Source: a virus
IMG/VR virus record: IMGVR_UViG_3300046006_001711
Location: 1 to 35,803 of that record
Strand: one strand, 5' to 3'
DNA: 35,803 nt
The stretch's first letter is position 1. Every line of letters starts with the position of its first letter. The translations under genes were made by a program, and so were the position numbers. This document shows positions 23,459 to 31,417 of this stretch, piece after piece. The notes under the pieces are model-generated. The model worked only from the letters and a program-made list of their open reading frames with translations, was not told the origin of the DNA and searched no databases.

Positions 23459-25174
23459 ATGTCATGGAAAAAGCACTTCCGAACTGCAAACACTGGCGGA
23501 CAACTAAGTCCAATTAGTGGAATTAACAATTCTGCAGATCCGAGCTATCGTAACTATCAAAGCCAATTGCCCGAAGTGTATATTGGCCATCCAAATCGTA
23601 CTGAGCGTTACAATCAGTATGAACAAATGGACATGGACAGTGAAGTTAATGCTGCTCTTGATATTATTGCAGAATTCTGCACACAGCCAAATACAGAAAA
23701 TGGCACAGGCTTTGATTTATTCTTTAAAGAAAAACCAACAGACAACGAAGTTAAACTACTTAAAGATCAACTGCTACAATGGGTTAATCTAAATCAATTA
23801 AACAAACGTCTATTTAAACTTGTACGTAATACATTAAAATATGGTGATCAAGTATTCTTACGTGATCCAGAAACATTTAAATTATACTGGACAGAAATGG
23901 GCAGTGTAATCAAAGTTATTGTTAACGAAGCAGAAGGCAAAGAGCCAGAACAATACGTAATTAAAAATCTTAATCTTAACTTTCAAAACTTAACTGCGAC
24001 AGCATTAAGCTCGAGCGATACCTACACAAATCACCCGCAACAAGGTGGTAGCGGTGGTTCCGGTTCATACGTACAACCAAATGTTCCGTATAGTGGCGGT
24101 TCACGCTTTAGTCATGCGCAAAACGAAGCAGTGCTAGATGCAGAACATGTAGTGCATATTAGTCTAACAGAGGGCTTAGATGTAAACTGGCCTTTTGGTA
24201 CTAGTATTCTTGAAAGCATATTTAAAATCTTTAAACAAAAAGAACTGTTAGAAGACGCTATTATTATCTATCGTGTACAACGTGCACCGGAACGTCGTGT
24301 ATTTAAAATTGACGTAGGTAATATGCCCACACACATGGCCATGGCCTTTGTGGATCGTATTAAAAATGAAGTACATCAACGTCGTATACCTACACAAACA
24401 GGTGGCGGACAAAATATGATGGATGCTACTTACAATCCATTAAGCACAAATGAAGACTTTTTCTTTCCAGTAACCGCAGAAGGTCGTGGATCAAGCGTTG
24501 AGCCATTACCAGGCGGTAGTAACTTAGGTGAAATTACAGACTTACGTTTCTTCACTAACAAAATGTTCCGTGGCTTGCGTATTCCTAGCAGCTATTTGCC
24601 CACGGGCAGTGATGACAGTTCATCTACATTTAACGACGGTAAGTCGACTACAGCACTAATCCAAGAATGGCGTTTTAATCAATATTGTATGCGTTTACAA
24701 ACTATGATAGTTGAAAAACTAGACAACGAGTTTAAAATGTTCATGCGTTGGAGAGGCATTAACATTGATGGTCAGCTATTTGAATTGCGCTTTAATGAAC
24801 CACAAAACTTTGCCAAATATCGCCAAGCAGAAGTAGATGCGGCACGTATACAGGCATTTACATCATTGGAGCAAACACCTTATCTAAGTAAACGTTTCCT
24901 ATTAGAGCGTTATTTAGATCTGAGCGAAGAAGAAATGCAACGTAACAGTGATTTATGGGATGAAGAGCATAACGAAACTCCTGGTGTGGCTGATACTGAT
25001 GCTGGATTACGTGCAGTTGATGTTACACCAGCTGGAATTGAAAGTGACATGAGTAATTTAGAAATGCCTGATTTAACTGCAGAACCAGCTCCAGGAGTAG
25101 AACCAGGTGCATTACCTGCAACAGGAAATCAGCCAGCAGTACCAGTAACACCTACAGCACCTCCAGGTTTATAA
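23459..25174 (+). CDS. gp20: Portal vertex protein gp20
   Basis: The 571-residue protein carries the T4 portal family signature near the N-terminus (YNQYEQMDMDSEVNAALDII, residues about 51-70) and continues with EFCTQPNTENG, LFKLVRNTLKYGDQVFLRDP and HVVHISLTEGLDVNWPFGTS. A further core segment reads ITDLRFFTNKMFRGLRIPSS. The portal dodecamer forms the DNA entry channel, starts head assembly and docks the packaging motor. T4 gp20 is 524 residues; the extra length includes a Gly/Ser-rich insert near 193-210 and a Pro-rich C-terminal tail. The sheath and tube genes that precede gene 20 in T4 are not present here. Confidence 0.95.
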   Translation: MSWKKHFRTANTGGQLSPISGINNSADPSYRNYQSQLPEVYIGHPNRTERYNQYEQMDMDSEVNAALDIIAEFCTQPNTENGTGFDLFFKEKPTDNEVKLLKDQLLQWVNLNQLNKRLFKLVRNTLKYGDQVFLRDPETFKLYWTEMGSVIKVIVNEAEGKEPEQYVIKNLNLNFQNLTATALSSSDTYTNHPQQGGSGGSGSYVQPNVPYSGGSRFSHAQNEAVLDAEHVVHISLTEGLDVNWPFGTSILESIFKIFKQKELLEDAIIIYRVQRAPERRVFKIDVGNMPTHMAMAFVDRIKNEVHQRRIPTQTGGGQNMMDATYNPLSTNEDFFFPVTAEGRGSSVEPLPGGSNLGEITDLRFFTNKMFRGLRIPSSYLPTGSDDSSSTFNDGKSTTALIQEWRFNQYCMRLQTMIVEKLDNEFKMFMRWRGINIDGQLFELRFNEPQNFAKYRQAEVDAARIQAFTSLEQTPYLSKRFLLERYLDLSEEEMQRNSDLWDEEHNETPGVADTDAGLRAVDVTPAGIESDMSNLEMPDLTAEPAPGVEPGALPATGNQPAVPVTPTAPPGL

Positions 25175-25194
25175 TATTTTAGGTAAATAATATT

Positions 25195-25419
25195 ATGAAT
25201 CTACTTGAAATATTTAATTCTGAATTAGTGCAACAGCACCAGACTGAAAAAGAGGATAACACTCCTTTAAAGTTGTCTGATCTGCGTAAAACTAAATTAA
25301 CATTAACACAGTTGCATCGTTTACGTATTATGAATGATGTACGTAGATTAGAAAAAGAGCAAGATTTAGAACGAGTAAGATCACAATACAAACCGGCGGA
25401 AGTTGCTCCACTGGGGTAG
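25195..25419 (+). CDS. Small conserved protein between portal and head-core genes
   Basis: This 74-residue, highly charged protein has the core LKLSDLRKTKLTLTQLHRLR and ends with a Pro-containing tail. It is probably helical. I recall a short gene with a similar RKTKLTL-x-x-[LI] stretch after gene 20 in marine T4-like phages, where it has no known function. The position equals that of T4 genes 67/68 (prohead core), but the sequence is basic rather than acidic, so I do not call it gp67. The ATG at 25195 is preceded by TAGG 12 bases away and by GTAAATAATATT, which may be a very close late promoter. Confidence 0.6.
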   Translation: MNLLEIFNSELVQQHQTEKEDNTPLKLSDLRKTKLTLTQLHRLRIMNDVRRLEKEQDLERVRSQYKPAEVAPLG

Positions 25420-25475
25420 TTATCAACAAGAATCAATCAAAAAACACGCATTTAACTTCAATTTTTCAATAAACC

Positions 25476-25483
25476 AGTAAATA
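25476..25483 (+). promoter_or_regulatory. Late-type promoter element for the head-core operon
   Basis: AGTAAATA followed by ATATTAC; the predicted start site near 25489 falls at the base of the leader hairpin at 25492-25515. It is 63 bases before the ATG at 25547. Confidence 0.4.
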
Positions 25484-25491
25484 ATATTACA

Positions 25492-25515
25492 GAGATATTA
25501 CGTAACGTAAATCTC
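25492..25515 (+). promoter_or_regulatory. 5'-leader hairpin of the head-core mRNA
   Basis: GAGAT-A-TTACG pairs with CGTAA-ATCTC: ten base pairs with one bulged A and a TAA loop. It stands 31 bases before the next start codon and directly after the proposed transcription start. It may protect the mRNA 5' end. No T tract follows, so it is not a terminator. Confidence 0.5.
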
Positions 25516-25546
25516 ACCTAGACAGACACAATTTAAGGAGTTCTTT

Positions 25547-26335
25547 ATGAACAAGTATGAACAGTTAATAGAACACATCATTAATGATGAAACTGATAAG
25601 GCTCGCGAATTATTCCACAACATCGTTGTTGAGAAATCACGTGACATTTATGAAAGCCTAATCGACGAAACAGATTTAGACGAAGTAGGCGGAAACAAAG
25701 TACAAGGTTACATGGATGAAGTTACTATCGATGAACAAGGTATCAGCGAAGAAGATGAAGAAGGCGCTGGCGAATTTGAAATGGACAGCGATGACAGCGA
25801 AATAGAAAACGATTTCGACAACTCAGGTGATTTAGATTCACATGAAGAAGAGCACGGCGACGTTGAAACACGTGTTGATGATTTAGAGTCAGCATTAGAC
25901 GAACTTAAAGCTGAATTTGATGCTTTAATGGCTGGCGAAGAAAACGAACCAGAGCATGCTGATATGTTTGGCGGCGAAGAAGAAGCGCCAGCTGAATTCA
26001 TGGAAGCTGAAGAATGTGACACAGAAGAAGACGAAGAAGAAGAAGTTGAAGAATCTATCGTTCGTGAATATGTAGAAAAAGTAGCTGCTCCATCAAATAC
26101 TGAAGGTGCTGACAACAAACAATCTACAGTAGCTAAGAAAAATGATATGGGCGGTTCATCTGCTAACATCGTACGCGGTGGTACAGAGAACGGTGGTACA
26201 GTTAAAAAACCAACAGTAAATAACATGGGTAATATTAATGTTCCTGGTGGTAAAGCTGGTAATGCATTTGCTAAGAAAGAAAAAGCACCTGCTGCACAAG
26301 CACCAACAAGTACAAATAGTCCAGTAGCAAAATAA
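25547..26335 (+). CDS. Acidic prohead-core-like protein
   Basis: This 262-residue protein has a helical N-terminus (MNKYEQLIEHIINDETDKAR, then LFHNIVVEKSRDIYESLIDE). A very acidic middle follows at about 48-175, with runs such as EEDEEGAGEFEMDSDDSEIE and TEEDEEEEVEE. The tail is basic and Ala/Pro-rich (KKEKAPAAQAP). It lies between portal and protease genes, where T4 has the acidic core proteins gp67 and gp68, so a prohead-core role is likely. Several (L/I)xE-type sites suggest it could be cut by gp21. It has AAGGAG 9 bases before the ATG and a structured leader. Direct homology to gp67 cannot be shown from sequence alone, and it is much longer than gp67 (80 residues). Confidence 0.6.
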   Translation: MNKYEQLIEHIINDETDKARELFHNIVVEKSRDIYESLIDETDLDEVGGNKVQGYMDEVTIDEQGISEEDEEGAGEFEMDSDDSEIENDFDNSGDLDSHEEEHGDVETRVDDLESALDELKAEFDALMAGEENEPEHADMFGGEEEAPAEFMEAEECDTEEDEEEEVEESIVREYVEKVAAPSNTEGADNKQSTVAKKNDMGGSSANIVRGGTENGGTVKKPTVNNMGNINVPGGKAGNAFAKKEKAPAAQAPTSTNSPVAK

Positions 26336-26349
26336 TTTAGGATACTACA

Positions 26350-26991
26350 ATGGCTTCATACTTAAAAGAAAACTTAACCTTTGACAATGCTAGAATGGAA
26401 ATTCTGACAGAAGATAGTCATGACGGTAAAGGTAAGAATCTTTATATGAAAGGCATATTCATTCAAGGTGGCGTTAAAAACCACAACGAACGAGTGTATC
26501 CAGTAAATGAAATTAGCAATGCCGTAACAAACATTAATGAACAAATCAAGGGTGGCTACAGCGTCTTAGGCGAAGTAGATCACCCAGATGATTTGAAAAT
26601 TAATTTGGACCGTGTAAGTCACATGATTACAGATATGTGGATGGACGGTCCTAACGGCTTTGGTAAATTAAAGGTTCTCCCTACTCCAATGGGTAAGTTA
26701 GTAGAAACAATGTTGGAAAGTGGAGTTAAACTTGGTGTTAGTTCTAGAGGTAGCGGCAACGTTAGCGAAAGTAACGGCCAAGTGAGTGACTTTGAAATAG
26801 TCACAGTAGATGTAGTTGCGCAACCTAGTGCTCCTAATGCATACCCAACAGCGATTTACGAAGGACTGTTGAATATGCGTGGTGGTGCCAAGGCATTCGA
26901 AATAGCGAAAGAAGCTAGCGCAGATCAAAAGGTACAAAAATATTTAAAAGAGCAAGTTACACGCTTGATTAAAGATTTAAAATTAAAATAG
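26350..26991 (+). CDS. gp21: Prohead core protease gp21
   Basis: The 213-residue protein matches the T4-type prohead serine protease family (peptidase S77). The motifs are in order: KGIFIQGGVKNHNERVYP near 34-51, GEVDHPDD with the probable catalytic His78, KLGVSSRGSG with the nucleophile Ser131 or Ser132, and FEIVTVDVVAQPSAPNA with the likely Asp153. gp21 matures the head by cutting scaffold, core and capsid proteins at (I/L)xE sites. The length is the same as T4 gp21 (212). It starts 14 bases after the acidic core gene with TAGGA upstream, and is followed 9 bases later by gp22. Confidence 0.95.
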   Translation: MASYLKENLTFDNARMEILTEDSHDGKGKNLYMKGIFIQGGVKNHNERVYPVNEISNAVTNINEQIKGGYSVLGEVDHPDDLKINLDRVSHMITDMWMDGPNGFGKLKVLPTPMGKLVETMLESGVKLGVSSRGSGNVSESNGQVSDFEIVTVDVVAQPSAPNAYPTAIYEGLLNMRGGAKAFEIAKEASADQKVQKYLKEQVTRLIKDLKLK

Positions 26992-27000
26992 GAGATCAGT

Positions 27001-28101
27001 ATGTTAACAGCTATCAAGCCATTGTTAGATAGTGGCATCATTAACGAAGATACTCAAGCAGCTATTACCGAAGCTTGGGAATCACAAATTAATGAGGCTC
27101 GTGAACAAGTTCGTGCAGAATTGCGCGAAGAGTTTGCAGGTCGCTACACTCATGACAAACAAGTAATGGTTGAAGCTCTAGACAAAATGGTTACTGAAAG
27201 TCTTACTGCCGAACTTAATGAGTTCGCCAATGAGAAACAAGCTCTTGCAGAAGACCGCGTGAAATTTAAACGTCACATGGTTGAAAGCGCCAGCAAATTT
27301 AACAACTTTTTAGTTAATAAATTAGCTGAAGAAATCAAAGAATTACGCACAGATCGCAAAGTTCAAAACGAAGCAACTGCTAAGTTAGAAAAATTTGTTA
27401 TCAAAGCGTTAGCTGAAGAAATCAAAGAGTTCGATGCTGACAAGAAAGCAGTTGTTGAAACTAAAGTTAAACTAGTAGCAGAAGCTAAAGAAAAATTAGC
27501 AAAACTACAAGAAGCTTTTGTTGCACGTTCAGCTAAACTTGTTAAAGAATCAGTAGCACAAAATCTAGGCACAGAACTGACCCAATTAAAAGAAGACATC
27601 CAAAGTGCTCGTGAGAACATGTTTGGTCGTCGCTTATTCGAAGCATTTGCTAGCGAATTCTCAGTAACTCATTTAAATGAGAACAAAGAAATTGCTAAAT
27701 TGCATCAAACTATTGAAGCTGTTAAAGCTGATTTAGCTGAAAGCAAAAAAGTAATTGCGGAAAAACAAGCATTAGTTGAGTCAAAAAACCGTGAAGTACG
27801 TGTAATTACTGAAAGTGTTAACCGTAAGGACACACTTAATGGATTACTAAAAACATTAAATAAAGAGAAAGCCGGCGTAATGGCCAGCCTACTCGAAGGT
27901 GTGCAAACAGCAAAATTGCAATCTGCATACGACAAGTATCTACCAGCAGTTTTAAACAATTCACAAGCACCGGTAAAGGCTGAAAAGTCTGTACTAGCTG
28001 AGAGTCGTGTAGAAGTAACTGGTGATAAATCTGCTAAAACAGTAAATTTAGAAACCAACAACAACGTTGTTGAACTAAAACGTTTAGCAGGGCTAAAGTA
28101 A
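27001..28101 (+). CDS. gp22: Prohead scaffold protein gp22
   Basis: A 366-residue, highly helical, charged protein in the gp21-gp22-gp23 position. It begins MLTAIKPLLDSGIINEDTQA and has an internal tandem repeat of 29 residues (LAEEIKEL near 109 and LAEEIKEF near 138), with nearly identical DNA at 27322 and 27409. The core FGRRLFEAFASEFS near 208 is typical of the family, as is the C-terminal VVELKRLAGL. The scaffold forms the core on which the capsid shell assembles and is then degraded by gp21. T4 gp22 is 269 residues, so this version is longer. Start: AGGAGATCAGT before ATG. Confidence 0.92.
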   Translation: MLTAIKPLLDSGIINEDTQAAITEAWESQINEAREQVRAELREEFAGRYTHDKQVMVEALDKMVTESLTAELNEFANEKQALAEDRVKFKRHMVESASKFNNFLVNKLAEEIKELRTDRKVQNEATAKLEKFVIKALAEEIKEFDADKKAVVETKVKLVAEAKEKLAKLQEAFVARSAKLVKESVAQNLGTELTQLKEDIQSARENMFGRRLFEAFASEFSVTHLNENKEIAKLHQTIEAVKADLAESKKVIAEKQALVESKNREVRVITESVNRKDTLNGLLKTLNKEKAGVMASLLEGVQTAKLQSAYDKYLPAVLNNSQAPVKAEKSVLAESRVEVTGDKSAKTVNLETNNNVVELKRLAGLK

Positions 28102-28131
28102 TACAAAAACTTATAAAAGGAAAATAAAGAA

Positions 28132-29310
28132 ATGACAACCCAACTATTAGAAGGCCGTTGGAACGAAACTAAGGATGCCCTGTTAGAAGGTCTACAAGGT
28201 TCAAAACGTTCTACAATGTCCGTAATCTTAGAAAACACACGTAAACACTTAGTTGAAAACGCTTCAGCTGGTGCAACAGCAGTAGGTAATGTTGCTACAC
28301 TAAACCGCGTTATTCTTCCAGTAATTCGTCGTGTAATGCCAACAGTTATCGCTAACGAAATCGTTGGCGTACAACCAATGACTGGTCCAGTTGCACAAAT
28401 TCACACATTACGTGTGCGTTATGCAGATTCACAAGCTGCTGGTTCATTAGGCGGCGACGCAGCAACTCCAGGCCAAGAAGCATTAAGCCCATTCAACATT
28501 GCTACAGCTTACTCAAGCAAAACATCAACAGGTGCAGCAGCTTCAACTAGCTCACTAGAAGGTGTTCCAGGTAACCGTATCAACGTTCAAATCTTGAAAC
28601 AAGTTGTTGAAGCTAAAACACGTAAATTGTCTGCTCGTTGGACATTTGAAGCTGCGCAAGATGCACAATCTATGCACGGTTTAGATGTTGAAGCAGAAAT
28701 CATGGCAGCTTTGGCTCAAGAAATTACTGTTGAAATTGACCAAGAAGTTCTAGGTTCATTGGCAGCATTAGCTTCTACAGCAACTGACAACTACAACCAA
28801 GCTACTGTTTCTGGTACTGCTACATTCGTTGGTGACGAACACGCTGCTTTAGCTGTTTTAATCAACCGTAGTGCTAACAAAATTGCACAACGTACACGTC
28901 GTGGCGCTGGTAACTGGGCTGTTGTAAGTCCATCAGCTTTAACAGTGTTACAATCTGCAACTACTTCAGCTTTTGCTCGTAGTACAGAAGGTACATTTGA
29001 AGCTCCTACAAACACAAAATTCGTTGGTACTTTAAATAGTGCTATGAAGATCTATGTTAACACATACGCTTCAAACGACACAGTGTTGGTTGGTTACAAA
29101 GGTTCTTCAGAATCAGACGCAGCAGCGTTCTACTGCCCATACGTTCCATTAATGAGCAGTGGCGTTGTGTTAGATCCAGCTACTTTTGAACCAGTAGTGG
29201 GCTTTATGACACGTTATGGTTATGTTGAATTAAGTAACACTGCATCATCTCTTGGTAATGCAGCTGACTACTTAGAAAAAATCACTGTAGCAAACTTATC
29301 ATTCCAATAA
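28132..29310 (+). CDS. gp23: Major capsid protein gp23
   Basis: The 392-residue protein has the family core ATLNRVILPVIRRVMPTVIA at about 55-74, then NEIVGVQPMTGPVAQIHTLR, and later LKQVVEAKTRKLSARWTFEA and LDVEAEIMAALAQEITVEID. It forms the hexamers of the head shell. A gp21-type cut is expected after Glu42 (LVE, then NASAGAT). It is clearly shorter than T4 gp23 (521), apparently lacking much of the insertion domain, a trait of distant T4 relatives. No gp24-type vertex gene is visible here. The codons favour T- and A-ending forms and the gene is followed by a strong terminator, as expected for a very highly expressed gene. Confidence 0.95.
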   Translation: MTTQLLEGRWNETKDALLEGLQGSKRSTMSVILENTRKHLVENASAGATAVGNVATLNRVILPVIRRVMPTVIANEIVGVQPMTGPVAQIHTLRVRYADSQAAGSLGGDAATPGQEALSPFNIATAYSSKTSTGAAASTSSLEGVPGNRINVQILKQVVEAKTRKLSARWTFEAAQDAQSMHGLDVEAEIMAALAQEITVEIDQEVLGSLAALASTATDNYNQATVSGTATFVGDEHAALAVLINRSANKIAQRTRRGAGNWAVVSPSALTVLQSATTSAFARSTEGTFEAPTNTKFVGTLNSAMKIYVNTYASNDTVLVGYKGSSESDAAAFYCPYVPLMSSGVVLDPATFEPVVGFMTRYGYVELSNTASSLGNAADYLEKITVANLSFQ

Positions 29311-29337
29311 GATTTATTCTTAGTAGGATATGAAAAT

Positions 29338-29363
29338 AAAAAGCCCCGTAAGGGGCTTTTTTG
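29338..29363 (+). terminator. Strong rho-independent terminator after gp23
   Basis: AAAAAGCCCC (29338-29347), GTAA loop (GNRA type), GGGGCTTTTTT (29352-29362). The 10-pair stem with a following T tract is a clear terminator for the head operon. Confidence 0.92.
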
Positions 29364-29384
29364 TTGGCTATAAAAATTAAAAAC

Positions 29385-29392
29385 GATAAATA
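29385..29392 (+). promoter_or_regulatory. Late-type promoter element for the 315-residue virion protein
   Basis: GATAAATA followed by TATTTG, directly after the gp23 terminator and 81 bases before the ATG at 29474. The predicted leader of about 75 bases contains several hairpins. Confidence 0.5.
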
Positions 29393-29421
29393 TATTTGTT
29401 CGCTCTTGAATGAGAGTTTAT

Positions 29422-29456
29422 GCAGTAACCCACTGCGTAGGCGTTAGAACGCTAAC
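29422..29456 (+). promoter_or_regulatory. Tandem hairpins in the mRNA leader
   Basis: GCAGT-AACCC-ACTGC at 29422-29436 and GTTAG-AACG-CTAAC at 29443-29456 are perfect 5-pair stems. A weaker CTCT/AGAG pair lies just upstream. The ribosome site AAGGAG follows the second hairpin and stays open. Confidence 0.45.
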
Positions 29457-29473
29457 TATACAAGGAGAAACAA

Positions 29474-30421
29474 ATGGGACGTCCTATTAAGAAAAAGTTT
29501 TTTGGTTCAGATAATGTTAATGATGGTTTAACATACAGTGCTGCAGGTGGTGAAGGTATTTCGAGTATTACTTACACAAACCGTGGTACAAACTACTCAC
29601 AAGGTTTAACAGCTACAGTGGCACTTAGCCCAATCGGTGGCACAGTTGCCAGAGTGACAGTCGATGCAGTTAGTACAGCTAACGGTCGTATCGATACAGC
29701 TAGTGTTACAACAGCAGGTACTGGTTACACAACTGCACCGGTAATTACATTAGTTAAACCAGCTAACGTTGTTGTAACTGGCGGTGGTATCACTGGTTCA
29801 AATGTACTAACAGTTTCAACTACTGTAGGTTTATTTGTCGGTATGGCCGCAAATACAGCATTTGCAGCAACTACTACAATCACAGCTATCGGCACAGGTA
29901 ATGTTACAATGAGTGCCGCTAATACTAGCGCAACAAGTACAACATTAATTAGCTTTGGTGATATTGGATCTGCAGGTTCATTAACAGCAGTTTTAGCTGC
30001 AACTACAGTTACAGCTAATACAATCCAAGCTAATGCATGGATTACTGGTGCTACAATTGGTTCACTAGCTGATATCGTTTCACAACGTTCATCACGTCGT
30101 TACAGAGTTACTAATACTGACGGTACTGCGGTAGTTCGTTTAGTTCCAACAGGGGTTAATGGTGTTAATAGTCCAACAGTAGCGCAAGTTGTTGCCGCTA
30201 ATGGCCCAACAGCCGCAGGCGAAATGACCCTTACAGCATTTGATTCTGATAACGGTGCTTACTTGGTTGGTAAACTTGAATCACGTACTGCATTATTATT
30301 CCCAGCAGCAGTTGACGGATATAGTGCAGGTGTACAGTTTACTGCAAACAGCCATGCTAGATGGACTTCAACCGGTGCTGCAGTAGCAGGCACAACAGTT
30401 AAAATTTCATCAAACGACTAA
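29474..30421 (+). CDS. Virion structural protein with Gly/Thr-rich beta modules
   Basis: A 315-residue protein starting MGRPIKKKFFGSDNVNDGLT, poor in charge after the first 12 residues and rich in Thr, Ala, Gly and Val. Two related beta modules follow: SSITYTNRGTNYSQGLTATV at about 31-50 and ASVTTAGTGYTTAPVITLVK at about 75-94. The C-terminal half contains ADIVSQRSSRRYRVTNTDGT. I recall similar proteins beginning GRPIKKKFFG beside capsid genes of aquatic T4-like phages, usually called structural. A head-decoration or fibre-related role is possible. It forms its own unit, with a promoter and structured leader before it and a strong UUCG terminator after it. Confidence 0.65.
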   Translation: MGRPIKKKFFGSDNVNDGLTYSAAGGEGISSITYTNRGTNYSQGLTATVALSPIGGTVARVTVDAVSTANGRIDTASVTTAGTGYTTAPVITLVKPANVVVTGGGITGSNVLTVSTTVGLFVGMAANTAFAATTTITAIGTGNVTMSAANTSATSTTLISFGDIGSAGSLTAVLAATTVTANTIQANAWITGATIGSLADIVSQRSSRRYRVTNTDGTAVVRLVPTGVNGVNSPTVAQVVAANGPTAAGEMTLTAFDSDNGAYLVGKLESRTALLFPAAVDGYSAGVQFTANSHARWTSTGAAVAGTTVKISSND

Positions 30422-30425
30422 TTTT

Positions 30426-30466
30426 AGTCAAAGTAAAAATAACAGCTTCGGCTGTTATTTTTTTGA
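30426..30466 (+). terminator. Rho-independent terminator with UUCG tetraloop
   Basis: AAAATAACAGC, TTCG loop, GCTGTTATTTT, followed by further T residues. AGTCAAA and TTTGACT extend the stem at its base, with a small internal mismatch. Confidence 0.9.
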
Positions 30467-30485
30467 CTATACTATCTACAATTAG

Positions 30486-30493
30486 CATAAATA
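30486..30493 (+). promoter_or_regulatory. Late-type promoter element for the fibre-associated genes
   Basis: CATAAATA followed by ATAGAAACTAGGA, 20 bases before the ATG at 30514 and just after the UUCG terminator. Confidence 0.5.
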
Positions 30494-30513
30494 ATAGAAA
30501 CTAGGATATTTAA

Positions 30514-31095
30514 ATGGCCGCTGTTAAAAAACTTAACACCTCGTACACAATTGACACCACAGATGTTATCATCACAGGCAATTTAACAGTACAAGGTTCA
30601 CAAACTGCAATCGAAACAACTAACACTACGTTAAAAGATAATGTTATTGTTCTCAATGATGGTGAAACAGGCGCTGGCGTTACATTAGGTACTGCTGGTA
30701 TTGCTGTTGCTCGTGGCTCATTAGCCAACGTTGCGTTACGCTGGAATGAGTCAATTAACAAATGGGAGTTGACCAATGATGGATCGACTTACTCAGTTAT
30801 AACATCGTCAACCAGTGGTAGCACAATATTAATAGATGATTTAGCTCCTGCACTTGGTGGCAATTTAAATACTAATGGCTATACAATTTTAGCAAACGTA
30901 GGAAATGTAAAATTTGGTGGTAATATACAAATTAATAATACCGCAGTTGCACCAACAGCAGTCGCTGGCGCTACTGTAGTATATGCAGCAACTCCTGGCG
31001 CTGGTGCAAGTGGAGTATATGTTGTTAATGGTGAAGCCGTTAACGAAGAACTAATTACGAAAAAGCGAGCATTTGCTTTTTCAATACTATTATAG
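30514..31095 (+). CDS. Fibre-associated virion protein (193 residues)
   Basis: It starts MAAVKKLNTSYTIDTTDVII and continues with TGNLTVQGSQTAIETTNTTL and KDNVIVLNDGETG, a beta-rich module common at the ends of phage fibres and tail appendages. A close relative of this module is at the right edge of the large fibre gene (ISGNLQVAGTETIFNANNLS then IADSLIYLADDN). The middle has WNESINKWELTNDGSTYSVI. The role is probably a fibre tip, hinge or virion attachment protein; no enzyme motif is seen. TAGGA lies 11 bases upstream of the start. The last codons (31060-31081) can also form a weak A/T-rich hairpin. Confidence 0.6.
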   Translation: MAAVKKLNTSYTIDTTDVIITGNLTVQGSQTAIETTNTTLKDNVIVLNDGETGAGVTLGTAGIAVARGSLANVALRWNESINKWELTNDGSTYSVITSSTSGSTILIDDLAPALGGNLNTNGYTILANVGNVKFGGNIQINNTAVAPTAVAGATVVYAATPGAGASGVYVVNGEAVNEELITKKRAFAFSILL

Positions 31096-31105
31096 GATTA
31101 ACACA

Positions 31106-31417
31106 ATGGCAATTTCTAACACCTTATTAACAACAGTGGTATCAAACGTATATGTCAGTTCAGGCAATACTGTAGTATCAGTTATGTACTTTTGCAACAC
31201 AGATGCTACTGCTAAAACATTTGATTTATATGCAGTGCCTAGCGGTACAACAACAATTAACAGTGACGTACAAATTTACAAAAGTGTTCAAATACAAAGT
31301 AATGATACTTTTGTTGTTGATATGGAAAAAATTGTATTAGCCAACGGTGATACATTGCGAGCCGCAGCATCAGCAAATTCAGCAATAACAGCAACAGTTA
31401 GTTACGTAGGAATGTAA
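31106..31417 (+). CDS. Small beta-rich virion protein (103 residues)
   Basis: It starts at ATG 31106 with TAGGATTAACACA before it; the earlier in-frame ATG at 31073 lies inside the previous gene and lacks a ribosome site. The sequence alternates short strands (VVSVMYFCNTDATAKTFDLY, then YKSVQIQSNDTFVVDMEKIV and ITATVSYVGM). The pattern resembles small beta-sandwich tail-accessory proteins of T4-like phages, but I do not recognise the family. Its stop codon directly abuts the next ATG, so translation of the two is probably coupled. Confidence 0.6.
   Translation: MAISNTLLTTVVSNVYVSSGNTVVSVMYFCNTDATAKTFDLYAVPSGTTTINSDVQIYKSVQIQSNDTFVVDMEKIVLANGDTLRAAASANSAITATVSYVGM

Noticed and set aside
25708-26226. 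172-codon minus-strand frame opposite the acidic core gene
   Set aside because: Its Ser/Ala-rich sequence is the mirror of GAA/GAT codons in the real gene. It has no ribosome site or family match.
27705-28238. 177-codon minus-strand frame across the gp22-gp23 junction
   Set aside because: It crosses the ends of two clear plus-strand genes and looks like antisense of their codons.
31060-31081. AAAAAGC/GCTTTTT hairpin as a terminator
   Set aside because: It lies inside the coding end of the 193-residue gene and has only two G-C pairs. Genes with good ribosome sites follow directly, so at most it is weak.
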